64,000 bases of DNA from Glandiceps talaboti (taxonomy: Eukaryota > Hemichordata > Enteropneusta > Spengelidae). The position numbers and the translations under genes are program-made. Numbering within the stretch: the stretch's first letter is position 1; each line of letters starts with the position of its first letter. The notes below the pieces were generated by a model. That model was not told the origin of the DNA. It searched no databases and saw only the letters and a program-made list of their open reading frames with translations. The DNA lies in the NCBI RefSeq assembly GCF_964340395.1, contig NC_135562.1, positions 12,363,043 to 12,427,042 of the forward strand, written 5' to 3'. This document shows, one piece after another, positions 33,566-43,290 of the stretch.

Positions 33566-34655
33566 GGATCCAAACATGGGCCTTTAAAACAAATTAATAA
33601 GTTAATAAATGAATAACTAAAGAAAATAAATTTGCGTATGATTGTGCCAAAGTATATACTCTTTCAAAAATGTGTGAACACAAAATTTGAGTGTGTACAA
33701 AAGTTACTTTGATGACATGCAAATGTACATGTACATATAGAGACAAAATCAATTTAAAAGTTAAAAAAATAAGTTATTTCACAAACAAATTGTAAAAAAA
33801 GGTTTCACAAGAACTATGTGCAAGGGAAATGAAAGAAGTCTTAGATATATAATATAAGTAATATCGATTTCTATTCTACTGTAATTAATATCATAACTAT
33901 AATTCAAAATATATTTTTATGATCATTGGCTACGGATCACTTGGCAAATTTTTTTTTGCCATCGATTTTGATGTTTCATACTGTGTATAATTATGAAAAC
34001 ATTACTGTCATTATTACATGGCTATTATTACATTGCTGTGTCCCACTTCATTTTATGCCTATTGATTTGCTCCCCAGGGATGTCTCTAAATCCGTTGGGA
34101 GATTTCTGGGAATCTGTTTGAAATGAGTACCACATACTGTGCAGCTGTGAAAATGAAGCATTAAGCAAGTCAAAAGAAATATTGGGTGTGAACCCTTGGA
34201 AACGAATTGTTATTTCCAGACAGAGACAATATGGGATATGCATGGTAATGTTTTCACACCAAAAAAAAAACTCGTTGGTGATTGCTGGTTGGTTAACGTA
34301 ATTCAGTTTAATTCCATTAATTACAAGTTTGACAAACGTGTTATCGGATATTTGGTCAGTGATTTTTTTTTTTTTGAGATGTGAGGTGTATGACTTTAAA
34401 TACAGTGCTTTAAACAGCGTCGACTTGACAGACAGACAGTTGGATATTTAGTCAACAATGTCAGTCTAAAATTGATGGAATGCCCAAAGATTAGACTGAA
34501 GAGTGAAAGGTTATTGCTCAAACTCCTGCTATATTAAAGCTAAAAACTGTTAGTAACATTATTTTTGACGGGTGTTATATACAACAACGACGAATATTGT
34601 AAACTACTCAAAAGGGTTCATCTGAAGACAGAATTTAGAAACTAGGCTTATACAA
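33566..34655. other. AT-rich sequence, no gene seen
   Basis: Short frames of 62-71 codons on both strands overlap near 33926-34384; none is recognised. Confidence 0.4.
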
Positions 34656-34733
34656 CAAACAAACACACACACACACACACATACATACATACATACATAC
34701 ATACATACATACATACATACATACAGACAGACA
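34656..34733. repeat. (CA)n(CATA)n(CAGA)n microsatellite
   Basis: A CA tract followed by about eleven ACAT steps and three CAGA steps. Confidence 0.94.
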
Positions 34734-35107
34734 AGGGTTTGGATAAACTCAAAGACACCAAGCTAATAGAAGACAGATAACTTCAAAACTAACAACAAAA
34801 CACCTAAAATTTAAGAGAAAGAAGTTTTCACTCAAAGAATGGATAGATGTGTGGATGTGTAATAAAACCAAAACAATTCCAACAGATGAAGAATCAGATG
34901 CACTTTTAGGATTAGAATGCTCAAAAATAGAGAAAAGAAATTCCAACAAACAGACAGACCAACAGACAGATAGCTACATCAGTGATTGGAATGCCAAAAA
35001 AAAAGGACAATTAAAAAGTGAGAAATATGGAGACACACATAATTTGTGTAATTCATATGAAAAAAAGAAATTCAAAGACACATGTAAACAGCCTGGCAGA
35101 CATACAT
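34734..35107. other. A-rich sequence, doubtful frame
   Basis: A 92-codon plus-strand frame (34849-35127), rich in Lys, Asn, Gln and Asp, crosses CAGA microsatellite pieces; it is not convincing. The short frame on the other strand is its shadow. Confidence 0.3.
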
Positions 35108-35244
35108 TGTACAAACATGTCCTTTAATGACTAGAATTCCTTTAAAATGAAACTGCACATAGTTCTGAAAAAGAGACAAACAAACAAACATGGCCTTTAA
35201 TGACTGGAATTCCTTAAAAAAGAAGTCACATGTAGTTCTGAGAA

Positions 35245-35291
<47 letters not shown>
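35108..35291. repeat. ~82-bp duplication ending in (CAGA)n
   Basis: TCCTTTAATGACTAGAATTC then CACATAGTTCTGAAAAAGAG at 35118 recurs as GCCTTTAATGACTGGAATTC then CACATGTAGTTCTGAGAAAC at about 35193. The second copy runs into a (CAGA)n tract (35247-35291). Confidence 0.85.
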
Positions 35292-35636
35292 GGTGAAATG
35301 ATAGATTAATTAAGTGTTGCAGGAGGACATACTTGCAATGGTAGTGTACAGGTGTAGGTAATTGTGCTATTGAATTCATCCCATAGGACGCTAATCTATA
35401 CAGATTGTAACGGGAATACTAATAATTTGAAAACAATCCATATAATTTATTATGCAACTTACATATTGGATTCCTTAGCCATCTGGCCTGGCCAAGTATA
35501 CTGCTAAACTCTGTTAAAGTAAATTAGCGGTTTCATGTGACTTGACTTCTGATGTACTTGAATTACTTTATGATGTACTTGTGTCGTGACTCTTTCTGTT
35601 TCTGTTCACTTGCTATAAAATCTTTACATGTAGTAA
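35292..35636. other. AT-rich sequence, no gene seen
   Basis: No feature recognised. Confidence 0.45.
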
Positions 35637-35672
35637 AATAAATTATTAACAAATGATTCTCTAACTATTTTT

Positions 35673-36612
35673 AGAGATGAAGAGTGTCATGAGGGTTATC
35701 CACTCTCTAGATTAGGACAGTGTCGTGAGGGTTATCCACTCTCTGGATTAAGACAGTGTCGTGAGGGTTATCCACTCTCTGGATTAAGACATTGTCGTGA
35801 GGGTTATCCAGTCTCTAGATTAAGACAGTGTCATGAGGGTTATCCACTCTCTAGATTAAGACAGTGTGGTGAGGGTTATCCACTCTGTAGATTAAGACAG
35901 TGTCGTGAGGGTTATCCAGTCTCTAGATTAAGACAGTGTCGTGAGGGTTATCCACTCTCTAGATTAAGACAGTGTCATGAGGGTTATCCACTCTGTAGAT
36001 TAAGACAGTGTCGTGAGGGTTATCCAGTCTCTAGATTAAGACAGTGTCATGAGGGTTATCCAGTCTCTAGATTAAGACAGTGTCATGAGGGTTATCCACT
36101 CTCTAGATTAAGACAGTGTCATGAGGGTTATCCACTCTCTAGATTAAGACAGTGTCATGAGGATTATCCAGTCTCTAGATTAAGACAGTGTCGTGAGGGT
36201 TATCCACTCTCTAGATTAAGACAGTGTCGTGAGGGTTATCCACTCTCTAGATTAGGACAGTGTTGTGAGGGTTATCCACTCTCTAGATTAAGACAGTGTC
36301 GTGAGGATTATCCACTCTCTAGATTAAGACAGTGTGGTGAGGGTTATCCACTCTCTAGATTAAGACATTGTCGTGAGGGTTATCCACTCTCTAGATTAAG
36401 ACATTGTCGTGAGGGTTATCCACTCTCTAGATTAAGACAGTGTCATGAGGATTATCCACTCTCTAGATTAGGATAGTGTTGTGAGGATTATCCCCTCTCT
36501 AGATTAGGAGTGCCGTGCGTGAGGATTATCCACTCTCTAGATTAAGACAGTGTCATGGGGATTATCCACTCTCTAGATTAGGATAGTATCATGGGGATAA
36601 CCCTCCCTCTTG
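35673..36612. repeat. 36-bp minisatellite, ~25 copies
   Basis: Unit GATTAAGACAGTGTCGTGAG then GGTTATCCACTCTCTA. From 35685 to 36476 exactly 22 units occur without one indel. As 36 is a multiple of 3, one plus-strand frame (35637-36473) is free of stops and would encode LRQCREGYPLSR repeats, but it has no ATG. Substitutions between units (CGT/CAT/GGT, GGT/GAT, CTC/GTC, TCT/TGT, AGA/GGA) mostly change the residue, so selection for a protein is not indicated. After 36476 the units degenerate. Confidence 0.95.
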
Positions 36613-36680
36613 ATTAAAAATGTTGCAGAGATTACCCTCTCTCACAAGATTACCCTCTCTCACGAGATTACCCTCTCTCA
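36613..36680. repeat. Short GATTACCCTCTCTCAC tandem repeat
   Basis: AGATTACCCTCTCTCAC(A/G) occurs three times in a row at the degenerate end of the 36-bp array, and likely derives from it. Confidence 0.8.
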
Positions 36681-36744
36681 CTATATGTATGTGTATGATG
36701 AAATGAATAAATTTGTAACAAGTATTGTTGCATCAATGGCTGTA

Positions 36745-37002
36745 GGTGAGTGAGAGTGTGTGAGTGAGTGAGTGCGTGCATGCGTGAGGGAGGGAAGGAG
36801 GGAGTGCGTGTGCACTTGAGTGAGTGAGTGCATGAGTGAGGGAGGGAGAGAGTGCGTGCGTGCATGAGAAGAGTGCGTGCGTGAGGGAGGGAGTGCGTGA
36901 GTGAGTGAATGAGAGTGAGTGAGTATGCAGATGAATGATTGAGTGAGTGAATGAATGGATGGATGAATTAGTGAATGAGTGAATGAGTGAGTGAATAAAT
37001 AA
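36745..37002. repeat. Imperfect (GAGT)n / (GAAT)n / (GCGT)n microsatellite
   Basis: GAGT, GCGT, GAGG and GAAT steps for about 250 bp. Three overlapping antisense frames (His/Ser/Thr/Leu-rich, 65-141 codons) are artefacts. Confidence 0.9.
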
Positions 37003-37461
37003 TGCAATAATTATTGTGAATGAATGATTGATTCGGTTAGTAAAATACAAAATGTTAGTGGGTGGGTAAGTGAATAAATGAATGAATGAATTCACCATTT
37101 GATTCAAGTCTACATGTATGAAGGCAATGATAGTAACTGTATGACTAATTATAATCAATCATAATTATAAAGATAGGAGTAAACAGACTGATTTGACAGA
37201 CATAATGACAATGTGTATGATGCTAAGTTTAGACTGTGTAATATAAATACAAATACTTATATAGTGTACTATCATTATGACAAGGCTGTCATCAGCAAAG
37301 AGTAATGAATGCTAATATTTACACAATATCAGATAAAAAGCGTTGTCTAATGAGTTGTGACATTCAATTAATAAAGAATCTACAATAACTGCTACTTTTG
37401 ATTGTACCAGAGCTATATCATGATGGTACATCAATTTGAGAAATACACACATTGGTATAGG
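37003..37461. other. AT-rich sequence, no gene seen
   Basis: No feature recognised other than a short (GAAT)n piece near 37076-37090. Confidence 0.45.
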
Positions 37462-37542
37462 ATAGAGTCAAGTTGTGGGATTTTGGCCATTGACCCTCCC
37501 CATAGGGATGGTAGTGAAAATCCTGACACAACTTGACTCTAT
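37462..37542. other. 81-nt hairpin, miRNA-precursor-like
   Basis: Arms 37462-37477 (ATAGAGTCAAGTTGTG) and 37527-37542 are perfectly complementary over 16 bp. Inward, GGATTTT (37478-37484) pairs with AAAATCC (37517-37523) across a 3-nt bulge, CCAT (37487-37490) with ATGG (37508-37511), and CCCT (37494-37497) with AGGG (37504-37507), around a 6-nt loop: 31 pairs in all. Size and bulge pattern fit a pre-miRNA, but a tiny inverted-repeat element would look the same. Strand is undetermined. No homologous hairpin noticed in the window. Confidence 0.45.
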
Positions 37543-37686
37543 AAGCTAATATTAGTGGGCTCTGACAACAATGATGAATAAAGAAATGCATGTAAATACA
37601 TTTAGAAAGAAATTGAGAATTGAGAAACAAGAATTGCTTATTGGTGGGTTCGGTAGACATGTGTTTCACTATAAGGGATAAGGTCA

Positions 37687-37772
37687 ATAGTTCAATTAGT
37701 CTAGTTCCTGACGACCATATTCCGATTTTACACATTCTTCACACATTACATCTAGTGAATGTCGTTACTCTC
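37687..37772. repeat. Outer inverted repeat, left arm
   Basis: TAGTCTAGTTCCTGACGACC then TATTCCGATTTTACAC is an inverted copy of 38775-38860. Translated on opposite strands both give LVPDD.IPILH, reflecting the shared DNA. The pair surrounds the 736-bp long-TIR element but is offset (63 bp on the left, about 200 bp on the right), suggesting an older palindromic element that received the inner one. Confidence 0.75.
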
Positions 37773-37826
37773 ACACAGAATTCTGTGCTCCCCCCTACAG
37801 TGTTCATGTAAACATGATGATGTTGT

Positions 37827-37835
37827 CACGTCTCC
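37827..37835. other. Candidate 9-bp target-site duplication, left
   Basis: CACGTCTCC, repeated exactly at 38572-38580 in the same orientation, directly outside the long-TIR element. Confidence 0.55.
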
Positions 37836-38571
37836 GATTCTAGGACAACTGCCCCCCGGACAACTGCCCCCCGGACAATTGCCCCCGGACAATTGGGGAT
37901 TACCCTCCCTCCTACCCTCTAGACAATTAAAAAAAAACTAGTATTACAGATGTACGGGTTTGTCATTCATTAAAAAGTCACCGTCGGCAACTTACCGTTG
38001 CAATTTGCGTACATTATACTCACTAAACACAAACACGAAGTCATTTTTTTACTGGAAAAGATTTATTTATTATCAGTTCAATACAAAATATACAGGTAAC
38101 AAGATAGAAAATAAGTCAAAAGTAGAAAAAATATTGAGACTCAGAATGTACATGTATATCAGAATTCTCGTAAGACTTTGGTTGAAAAGAGGAGAAGAAT
38201 GTTCCAGAAAATTATGTGAATTACGGCGGTAGTTAAATCATCATGCCGACATTTGTGAATGACGTAACAATTATCACAGATAACGATAGAGTAAAACAAG
38301 TGAATGTAGTGAGTATAATATATGCAAATTGCGGCGGTAAGTTGCCGACGGTGACTTTTTAATGAATGACAAACCCGTACATCTGTAATACTAGTTTTTT
38401 TTTCGTTCGGGGGCAGTAGTCCGGGGGGCAGTTGTCCTTCGGGGGCAGTTGTCCGGGGGGGCAATTGTCCGGGGGGCAGTTGTCCTTCGGGGGCAATTGT
38501 CCGGGGGGGCAGTTGTCCTTCGGGGGCAATTGTCCGGGGGCAGTTGTCCGGGGGGCAGTTGTCCTGTTACC
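37836..38571. mobile_element. 736-bp non-autonomous long-TIR transposon, Mutator-like layout
   Basis: The left TIR (37836-38030) and right TIR (38300-38571) are inverted repeats. Their inner ~100 bp (ACTAGTATTACAGATGTACG, TGTCATTCATTAAAAAGTCA, CCGTCGGCAACTTACCG) differ at only about five positions. The outer part is a subterminal array of GGACAA(C/T)TGCCCCC units: three or four on the left, ten on the right. The middle 270 bp has no coding capacity. Long TIRs with a flanking 9-bp direct repeat match the layout known for Mutator-like elements, but the outermost six bases of the two ends do not match well, so the superfamily is provisional. Open frames here (PPGQLPP, TTAP repeats) are the GC-rich array translated. 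Confidence 0.75.
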
Positions 38572-38580
38572 CACGTCTCC
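38572..38580. other. Candidate 9-bp target-site duplication, right
   Basis: CACGTCTCC; see the left copy at 37827-37835. Confidence 0.55.
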
Positions 38581-38774
38581 ATGTGATTTTAGTTTACATG
38601 TAAGCAGACTGGAGGTGGAGTTTGGTTGGACATTTGCATATCATATCAGTCCTAGGTAGTACCAATGAATATTAATGAGTGATGATGACAGCCTGTCAAT
38701 TTGTGATGGATTACTGCTACTATGTAACTTTGCACTTCCCCAGCATGGGGTTGAACCACATTTAATGCCTTAAG

Positions 38775-38860
38775 TAATGACAGTAACGAGACGTAATGTA
38801 TGAAGATAACGTAGTGTAAAATCGGAATACTGTCATCAGGAACTAGACTATAGTTCAATG
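38775..38860. repeat. Outer inverted repeat, right arm
   Basis: The reverse complement contains CTAGTTCCTGATGACAG and TATTCCGATTTTACAC and pairs with 37687-37772. On the same (minus) strand GGTTCAACCCC near 38747 resembles a Pol III B box, but no A box is clear. Confidence 0.7.
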
Positions 38861-40163
38861 TATAATAAAAAAAACTAAATTCTTTTAGTTTTGGGGTGGG
38901 TGGTTTTGTACCGTTTTAGTTCTCATCCTACAATAATGATTTTACTTTTAATGGAATCTGTTTTGCACCCCTAAATACAGATATTTCTTTTTTTAAAAAG
39001 TAATTAAATTGAAAATGGAAGAAGGTCTAACTGAAAGATTTTTAGTATTTTATCCTACATTGAACTATCGATCTCACCCCTTAAGTACATCAATACATGT
39101 AAAATTATTGAGACTGAACAAGGATATTGGGGATTAAGAAACGAAAAAAAAAACATAAGTTTAATCAATATTATTTGCATATTGTACAACAATAAGAGTT
39201 AAGTAAATAAATTAATAAGATAACATTTGAGAAGGACATTTCTTTTGTCACTCACAGCTACTACGTTTTCAAAATTTAAAAAAAAAATGAAAATTAATAT
39301 TAATACTTACAACCCAAGTGGGTTCAGTTAAATAATGTACACTTTGACATTATGATCAAAATTTGAAATATACAGTGATGAATGAATTCATTTTCACAAA
39401 ATGACAATCAAATAAGAAAATCTGTATAAATACATGGTGTAAAAATCTCACTGAACAATGACTTGTCACAAAGTCAAATATGGAAATAGATTATTTTTAG
39501 TAATCATATACTAGTAATAATGAGTGGCAACTTGTGTGGAATTTTGTCCAAAAATAGTAATTCTGTTGAGTAACTGTACTAAAAATAGTGAATGGCGAAG
39601 AAAAAACACACAGAACGACGTAATCTTTATACGATATTAAGCTGTATTTTGTACTGAGTAGCTTGTTATGTTTCAATGAAAAAGAGGGGGTCTTGACATT
39701 TGTAACCATGACAACAAAGAGTTTGTATATTTCTTTTCCGCAGTCTCAAATGAATCCACCATTGGAATTACAATATTTCTTTTCAACATGTTCCCATGCA
39801 ATAATGCATCTGATTGTTGTCTTTGAAATAACGGTGCAGAATTGAAATAAAGGACGCTGTTTATTTTTAGTTTGTTCAATTTGTTGTCTTCAGTAATATA
39901 TAATAAAATCATGTAGACTTTTCCGTGTATAGGTAGGGTACAAATTTTTTTTAAAGGAAGTACTTTTGAATTTTAATGAATCTTTATTTATGAAATGCAG
40001 CTGAAAATGTGACATTATTATGGAATGTTTCCTCTTCAAATGGGAATATTGACAAAGAGGGGACTCTGAGTCAGTTTAAACTTTTGTTGGTAGCATCTTG
40101 ACATTTATAAGCAGGAAAAATGGCAGTTATTACCTTAAATACATTCAGCAGTAAACTTTAAGC
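38861..40163. other. AT-rich sequence, no gene seen
   Basis: Frames of 60-79 codons on both strands between 39497 and 39912 overlap one another and have no recognisable features. Confidence 0.45.
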
Positions 40164-40271
40164 CAGCAAACAGATAGTTTGACATAGCTTATCGACCTGA
40201 ACAGGTGAAGCAATTACTCATAAGTAATAAGAACTCTTGGTTGTGTACAAGAACGTATTAATATCATAACT
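40164..40271 (+). mobile_element. Palindromic element family F3, right half only
   Basis: GCAAACAGATAGTTTGACAT, CGACCTGAACAGGTGAAGCA, TAAGTAATAAGAACTCTTGG and GTACAAGAACGTATTAAT match 30569-30669. The left arm is absent. Confidence 0.7.
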
Positions 40272-40520
40272 AGGCAAAGCCCATAAGCTCGCGCAGGGTA
40301 GATTCATTTGTGATTTGCTGCCTCACGATGATATTGTAGATAGCGCCCTCCGCGTGGAGAATGCGCATAGGATATAGAACGCACATACGTAGTCATTGCG
40401 CCACAATGCATCCTTGGGTAAAACCAAAAAAAAACATGGCATAGTATATAGGACGCTCATGCGTACTAGTCATTGAGTCGCTATGTGAGCTCTTACTTGT
40501 TTAATGGCGCTTTTGTAATG
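40272..40520. promoter_or_regulatory. CpG-dense patch with a CTCF-like word
   Basis: About 15 CpG in 250 bp, against very few in the surrounding kilobases (CTCGCGCAGG, TAGCGCCCTCCGCGTGG, ATGCGCATAGG, GAACGCACATACGTAG). TAGCGCCCTC at 40341-40350 matches the invariant core of the bilaterian CTCF site, with about 13 of 16 positions fitting over the longer motif by eye. The patch begins right after a partial foldback element, so it may equally be part of a younger transposon. No open frame. Confidence 0.35.
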
Positions 40521-40998
40521 TCTAGTGAATCTAAAATATTAGATAAAATATGAACGGGATCATGATACGGAAATGTGTAATCTATTACACATGCCAAAAT
40601 GAACAAAGATTACTTGTGGATGTTTTGATGATTCTGATATAAACAGAAAGGATTTTGACATGATATTATATAATTACTTGTCATGTTTATTTATGCGTAT
40701 TAATTCATCCATTGTACCAAGTCTGAAAGTTTCATATTTTTTTGTGCTTCACATATCTGTCCCTTTTATATATAAATGTTTTGCTTACTTTGTAAGCAGC
40801 AGTAGCAATGTAGAATGAAAAGAACTGAATCTGTTAGTCTACATGTACTGTGTCAACTCAGATTAATTTCAAAAGAAAGTGTAGTGTGTACTGATGTTAG
40901 TCAAAAAGTACGCACCACTTGGTCTCAGTCACAGGCACTTGTTTCCCCCAAGATATGTTACAGAGTATTTTCCAGAAGACACTGTTTTCCATGCCTAT
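40521..40998. other. AT-rich sequence, no gene seen
   Basis: Overlapping frames of 68-69 codons run into the hAT MITE that follows and are not supported. Confidence 0.4.
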
Positions 40999-41006
40999 AT
41001 TACTAC

Positions 41007-41176
41007 CAGTGTGTCCACCAATGATAGTCAAAATTTTGTTGTTGTGAGTCAAAATGAGAATAACTGCAGGCATTTCTTGTCACCACATAGTAAAAGATAG
41101 GGGAACACCAAATTTTAGTGCATCACTAGATATTGTGTGCATCAGTTAAGGTTAAGTTGGCGTAGAGGGCACACTG
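41007..41176 (+). mobile_element. hAT-type MITE, 170-bp copy
   Basis: Terminal inverted repeats CAGTGTGTCCACCAA and CGTAGAGGGCACACTG. Flanks ATTACTAC (40999-41006) and AGCACTAC (41177-41184) match at 6 of 8 positions, a decayed 8-bp target duplication; the left one fits the Ac-type hAT consensus nTnnnnAn. The internal sequence (ATTTTGTTGTTGTGAGTCAA, TTGTCACCACATAGTAA, GATAGGGGAACACCAAATTT) matches the better-preserved copy at 49110. No transposase. Confidence 0.88.
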
Positions 41177-41184
41177 AGCACTAC

Positions 41185-41989
41185 TGAACCTAATTCAGTT
41201 GTGCTAAAAAAAAAAATTTTAAAACTCGACAAGAAACACAGTATCTCATAGTACCATCTTTCAATTTCAGTTCTTAAGAGTGTCTAAAACTGTATGGATT
41301 TTGTTTCATATAGTATCCCATTATGTAATTTGAGAATGAGTTTTTTTCCCTGAGAACTACAATGCTATTGTTTGTAGTACCTACATACTGCAATATGAGA
41401 ATTAATCTCATTAAATGTTATGATATCATAGCAGGCTATTTGATCACGAGTTTGTTGCCATTTGCCCTCCAGTAAGAGATCAAAATTGGTTTCCAAGGAA
41501 TGATAGTGAATGTAGCTGGAATAGATACACGATCATTCTTTTAAGATTCACCTTTTTCTTGAGATAGTCAGAGTTGTCGGATGACCCACTATAAAATAGG
41601 TGTACGTAACATCAGACGAGGACTAAGGGATGACCGCACAATGTTACACAAGCTCAATACATGAACTTCGGTCATTTAGGGTAAACATATTAAAATACTA
41701 ATGGGGAAACCCAGCACTGTATATCACATTAGCAGTAAATATTAATCAATATCTGTAGTAAATACAGAACCTGTTATCATTAAAGTTGTGAAAGTTTTCA
41801 AAATTTGGTTAGAAGTGCGAAAATGAAGTTCCACAATCGCATTGACACCAGTCCCCCTCCCACCTGTTTTGTGTCATGAATATTCAATGTCATGAATATT
41901 CAAATTGATGCAGTATTGGGTCAAAGGTCATTCTCAGGCCAGTGTAAAGTTAAAGGTACACTACATGTAGGTATAACTGGAGTACTTTT
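41185..41989. other. AT-rich sequence, no gene seen
   Basis: CATGAATATTCAATGTCATG then AATATTCAAATTGA near 41876 is a small direct duplication. No gene. Confidence 0.45.
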
Positions 41990-42455
41990 TCTTCGATCAG
42001 ACAACCAGCAATATATTCATTGAAAATTGTTAAAATACCAATAATTATACAAATTTACATTGTATATTTAAATAACTGGGCGATTGTATCACGTAAGTAG
42101 AATAGTCGTTAACAAATTGAAATCGACATTGTATCGGGGGTACTTGATTTCAGGGTGTGGACCTAAAAATCAATTATTATACAATGTATATGTAAATAAG
42201 AGGGTGATTGTATTGGTAAGTAGTGCAGTAATTAACAAATTGAAATCGAGACTGCATACTTGATTTCAGAGTGTAGACCTAAAAATTCATTATTGTACCA
42301 AAATTATGTGTACAACTACTGTAACATGTACATCTCAGTGTTTACCCACAGGTGATTCATTACTGTTCAGGGTGTACAATATTACAAGTAAGTCATTATC
42401 TTTTAGCAAAATAGTTCCAAAATTTAGTCCAATTGCTGCTAATGCAGCTGTCAGT
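41990..42455 (+). repeat. Dispersed repeat D2, copy 2 (with internal doubling)
   Basis: Matches 18545-18890 in order. A block of about 120 bp is tandemly doubled: ACAAATTGAAATCGA, CTTGATTTCAG(G/A)GTGT(G/A)GAC, CTAAAAAT(C/T)CA at about 42112-42175 and 42235-42290. The 111-codon frame at 42306-42641 starts within the repeat and is likely chance. Confidence 0.65.
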
Positions 42456-42738
42456 GTAACAGAAAATTTCAAGTTTTCAATTTCAGATATTTTCACATTT
42501 ATCAATGAATCTTACTATTTATTATTGAGGTGTTTCTGTTCTTTGTCACAACTTACTTTTTGTTTCTGTAAGTCAGTTCTAACTTTGGGTGAAGTCACCA
42601 TGTTTGAAACTTCTTCACTGTGTCCACAGTTATACCATTGATGTTGTTTTTAGTTTCAAAATAATTTTAGGTCCTCACCTGAAAATAACAAGAGTCAAAT
42701 ATAAGCCTGGAATAGAGCAGTATGTCAAATACATTTAT
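42456..42738. other. AT-rich sequence, doubtful frame
   Basis: Contains the rest of the 111-codon plus-strand frame ending at 42641. No domain is recognised, and its N-terminal part lies inside a dispersed repeat. Confidence 0.3.
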
Positions 42739-43018
42739 CAATAATTTGAGACGGTCCCTAGCTCAATTTCTGACTGGGCCCAGAAAGTGTAATAATATGC
42801 AATTGGTCCCTAAATCTAAAAATTTTTAATGTTCATGAAGCTAAGCTAGTGAAATAATTTGAGATGGTCCCAATTTGTGCCTGATTCTCAGAAAGTGAAA
42901 TAATTTGAGACTGACCCTAGTTTAAAGTTGTCATTGAATCTCAGCATATAGAGTCATTTGAGACTTGTTCCATGGGTCTCAAATTGTTGCTGAATTTCAG
43001 AAAGTGAAACAAGATGAA
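42739..43018. repeat. Degenerate ~55-bp tandem repeat, ~5 copies
   Basis: Units share AATAATTTGAGA(C/T)GGTCCC, TAG, then TTGCTGA(A)TCTCAGAAAGTG with many substitutions. Confidence 0.65.
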
Positions 43019-43290
43019 ACGAAGTGTTGTGTTTATATAATAATGTGGTGCAAAGTAGTATTCTGTACTGCATTGTTGTGTTAGTGTAGTGTTGTGTTGT
43101 GCCCTGGTGTGCTGTTGTGTTGTGCAGTGTAGTGTGGTGTACTGTAGTGCTGTTGTGTTGTGCAGTGTAGTGTAGCATTGCGTAATACTGTGTTGTCTTG
43201 TCTTGTGCCCTAGTATAGTGCCATGGTGTGTTGTGTTGTGTTGTGTTGTGCAGTGTAGTATAATGTAGTGTTGTGTACAATAAATATAGT
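43019..43290. repeat. Imperfect TTGTG / TAGTG pentanucleotide satellite
   Basis: Long mix of GTGTTG, GTGTAGTG, GTGCAGTG and GTAGTGTTG steps with no T-free stretch. The antisense 128-codon frame (Thr/His/Tyr/Asn/Gln-rich) is an artefact. Confidence 0.88.

Noticed and set aside
35673-36612. CRISPR array
   Set aside because: Units follow each other head to tail with no unique spacers, in a eukaryotic repeat context with no cas genes. The same applies to the 32-, 43- and 52-bp arrays.
36668-37158. Three antisense frames of 65-141 codons rich in His, Ser, Thr, Leu
   Set aside because: Imperfect GAGT/GAAT microsatellite translated.
38159-38659. Pro/Thr/Gln/Leu repeat frames such as PPGQLPP
   Set aside because: They are the GC-rich subterminal units of the long-TIR element read in different frames.
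38740-38760. Pol III B box (GGTTCAACCCC on the minus strand)
   Set aside because: No A box at the expected distance on the same strand.
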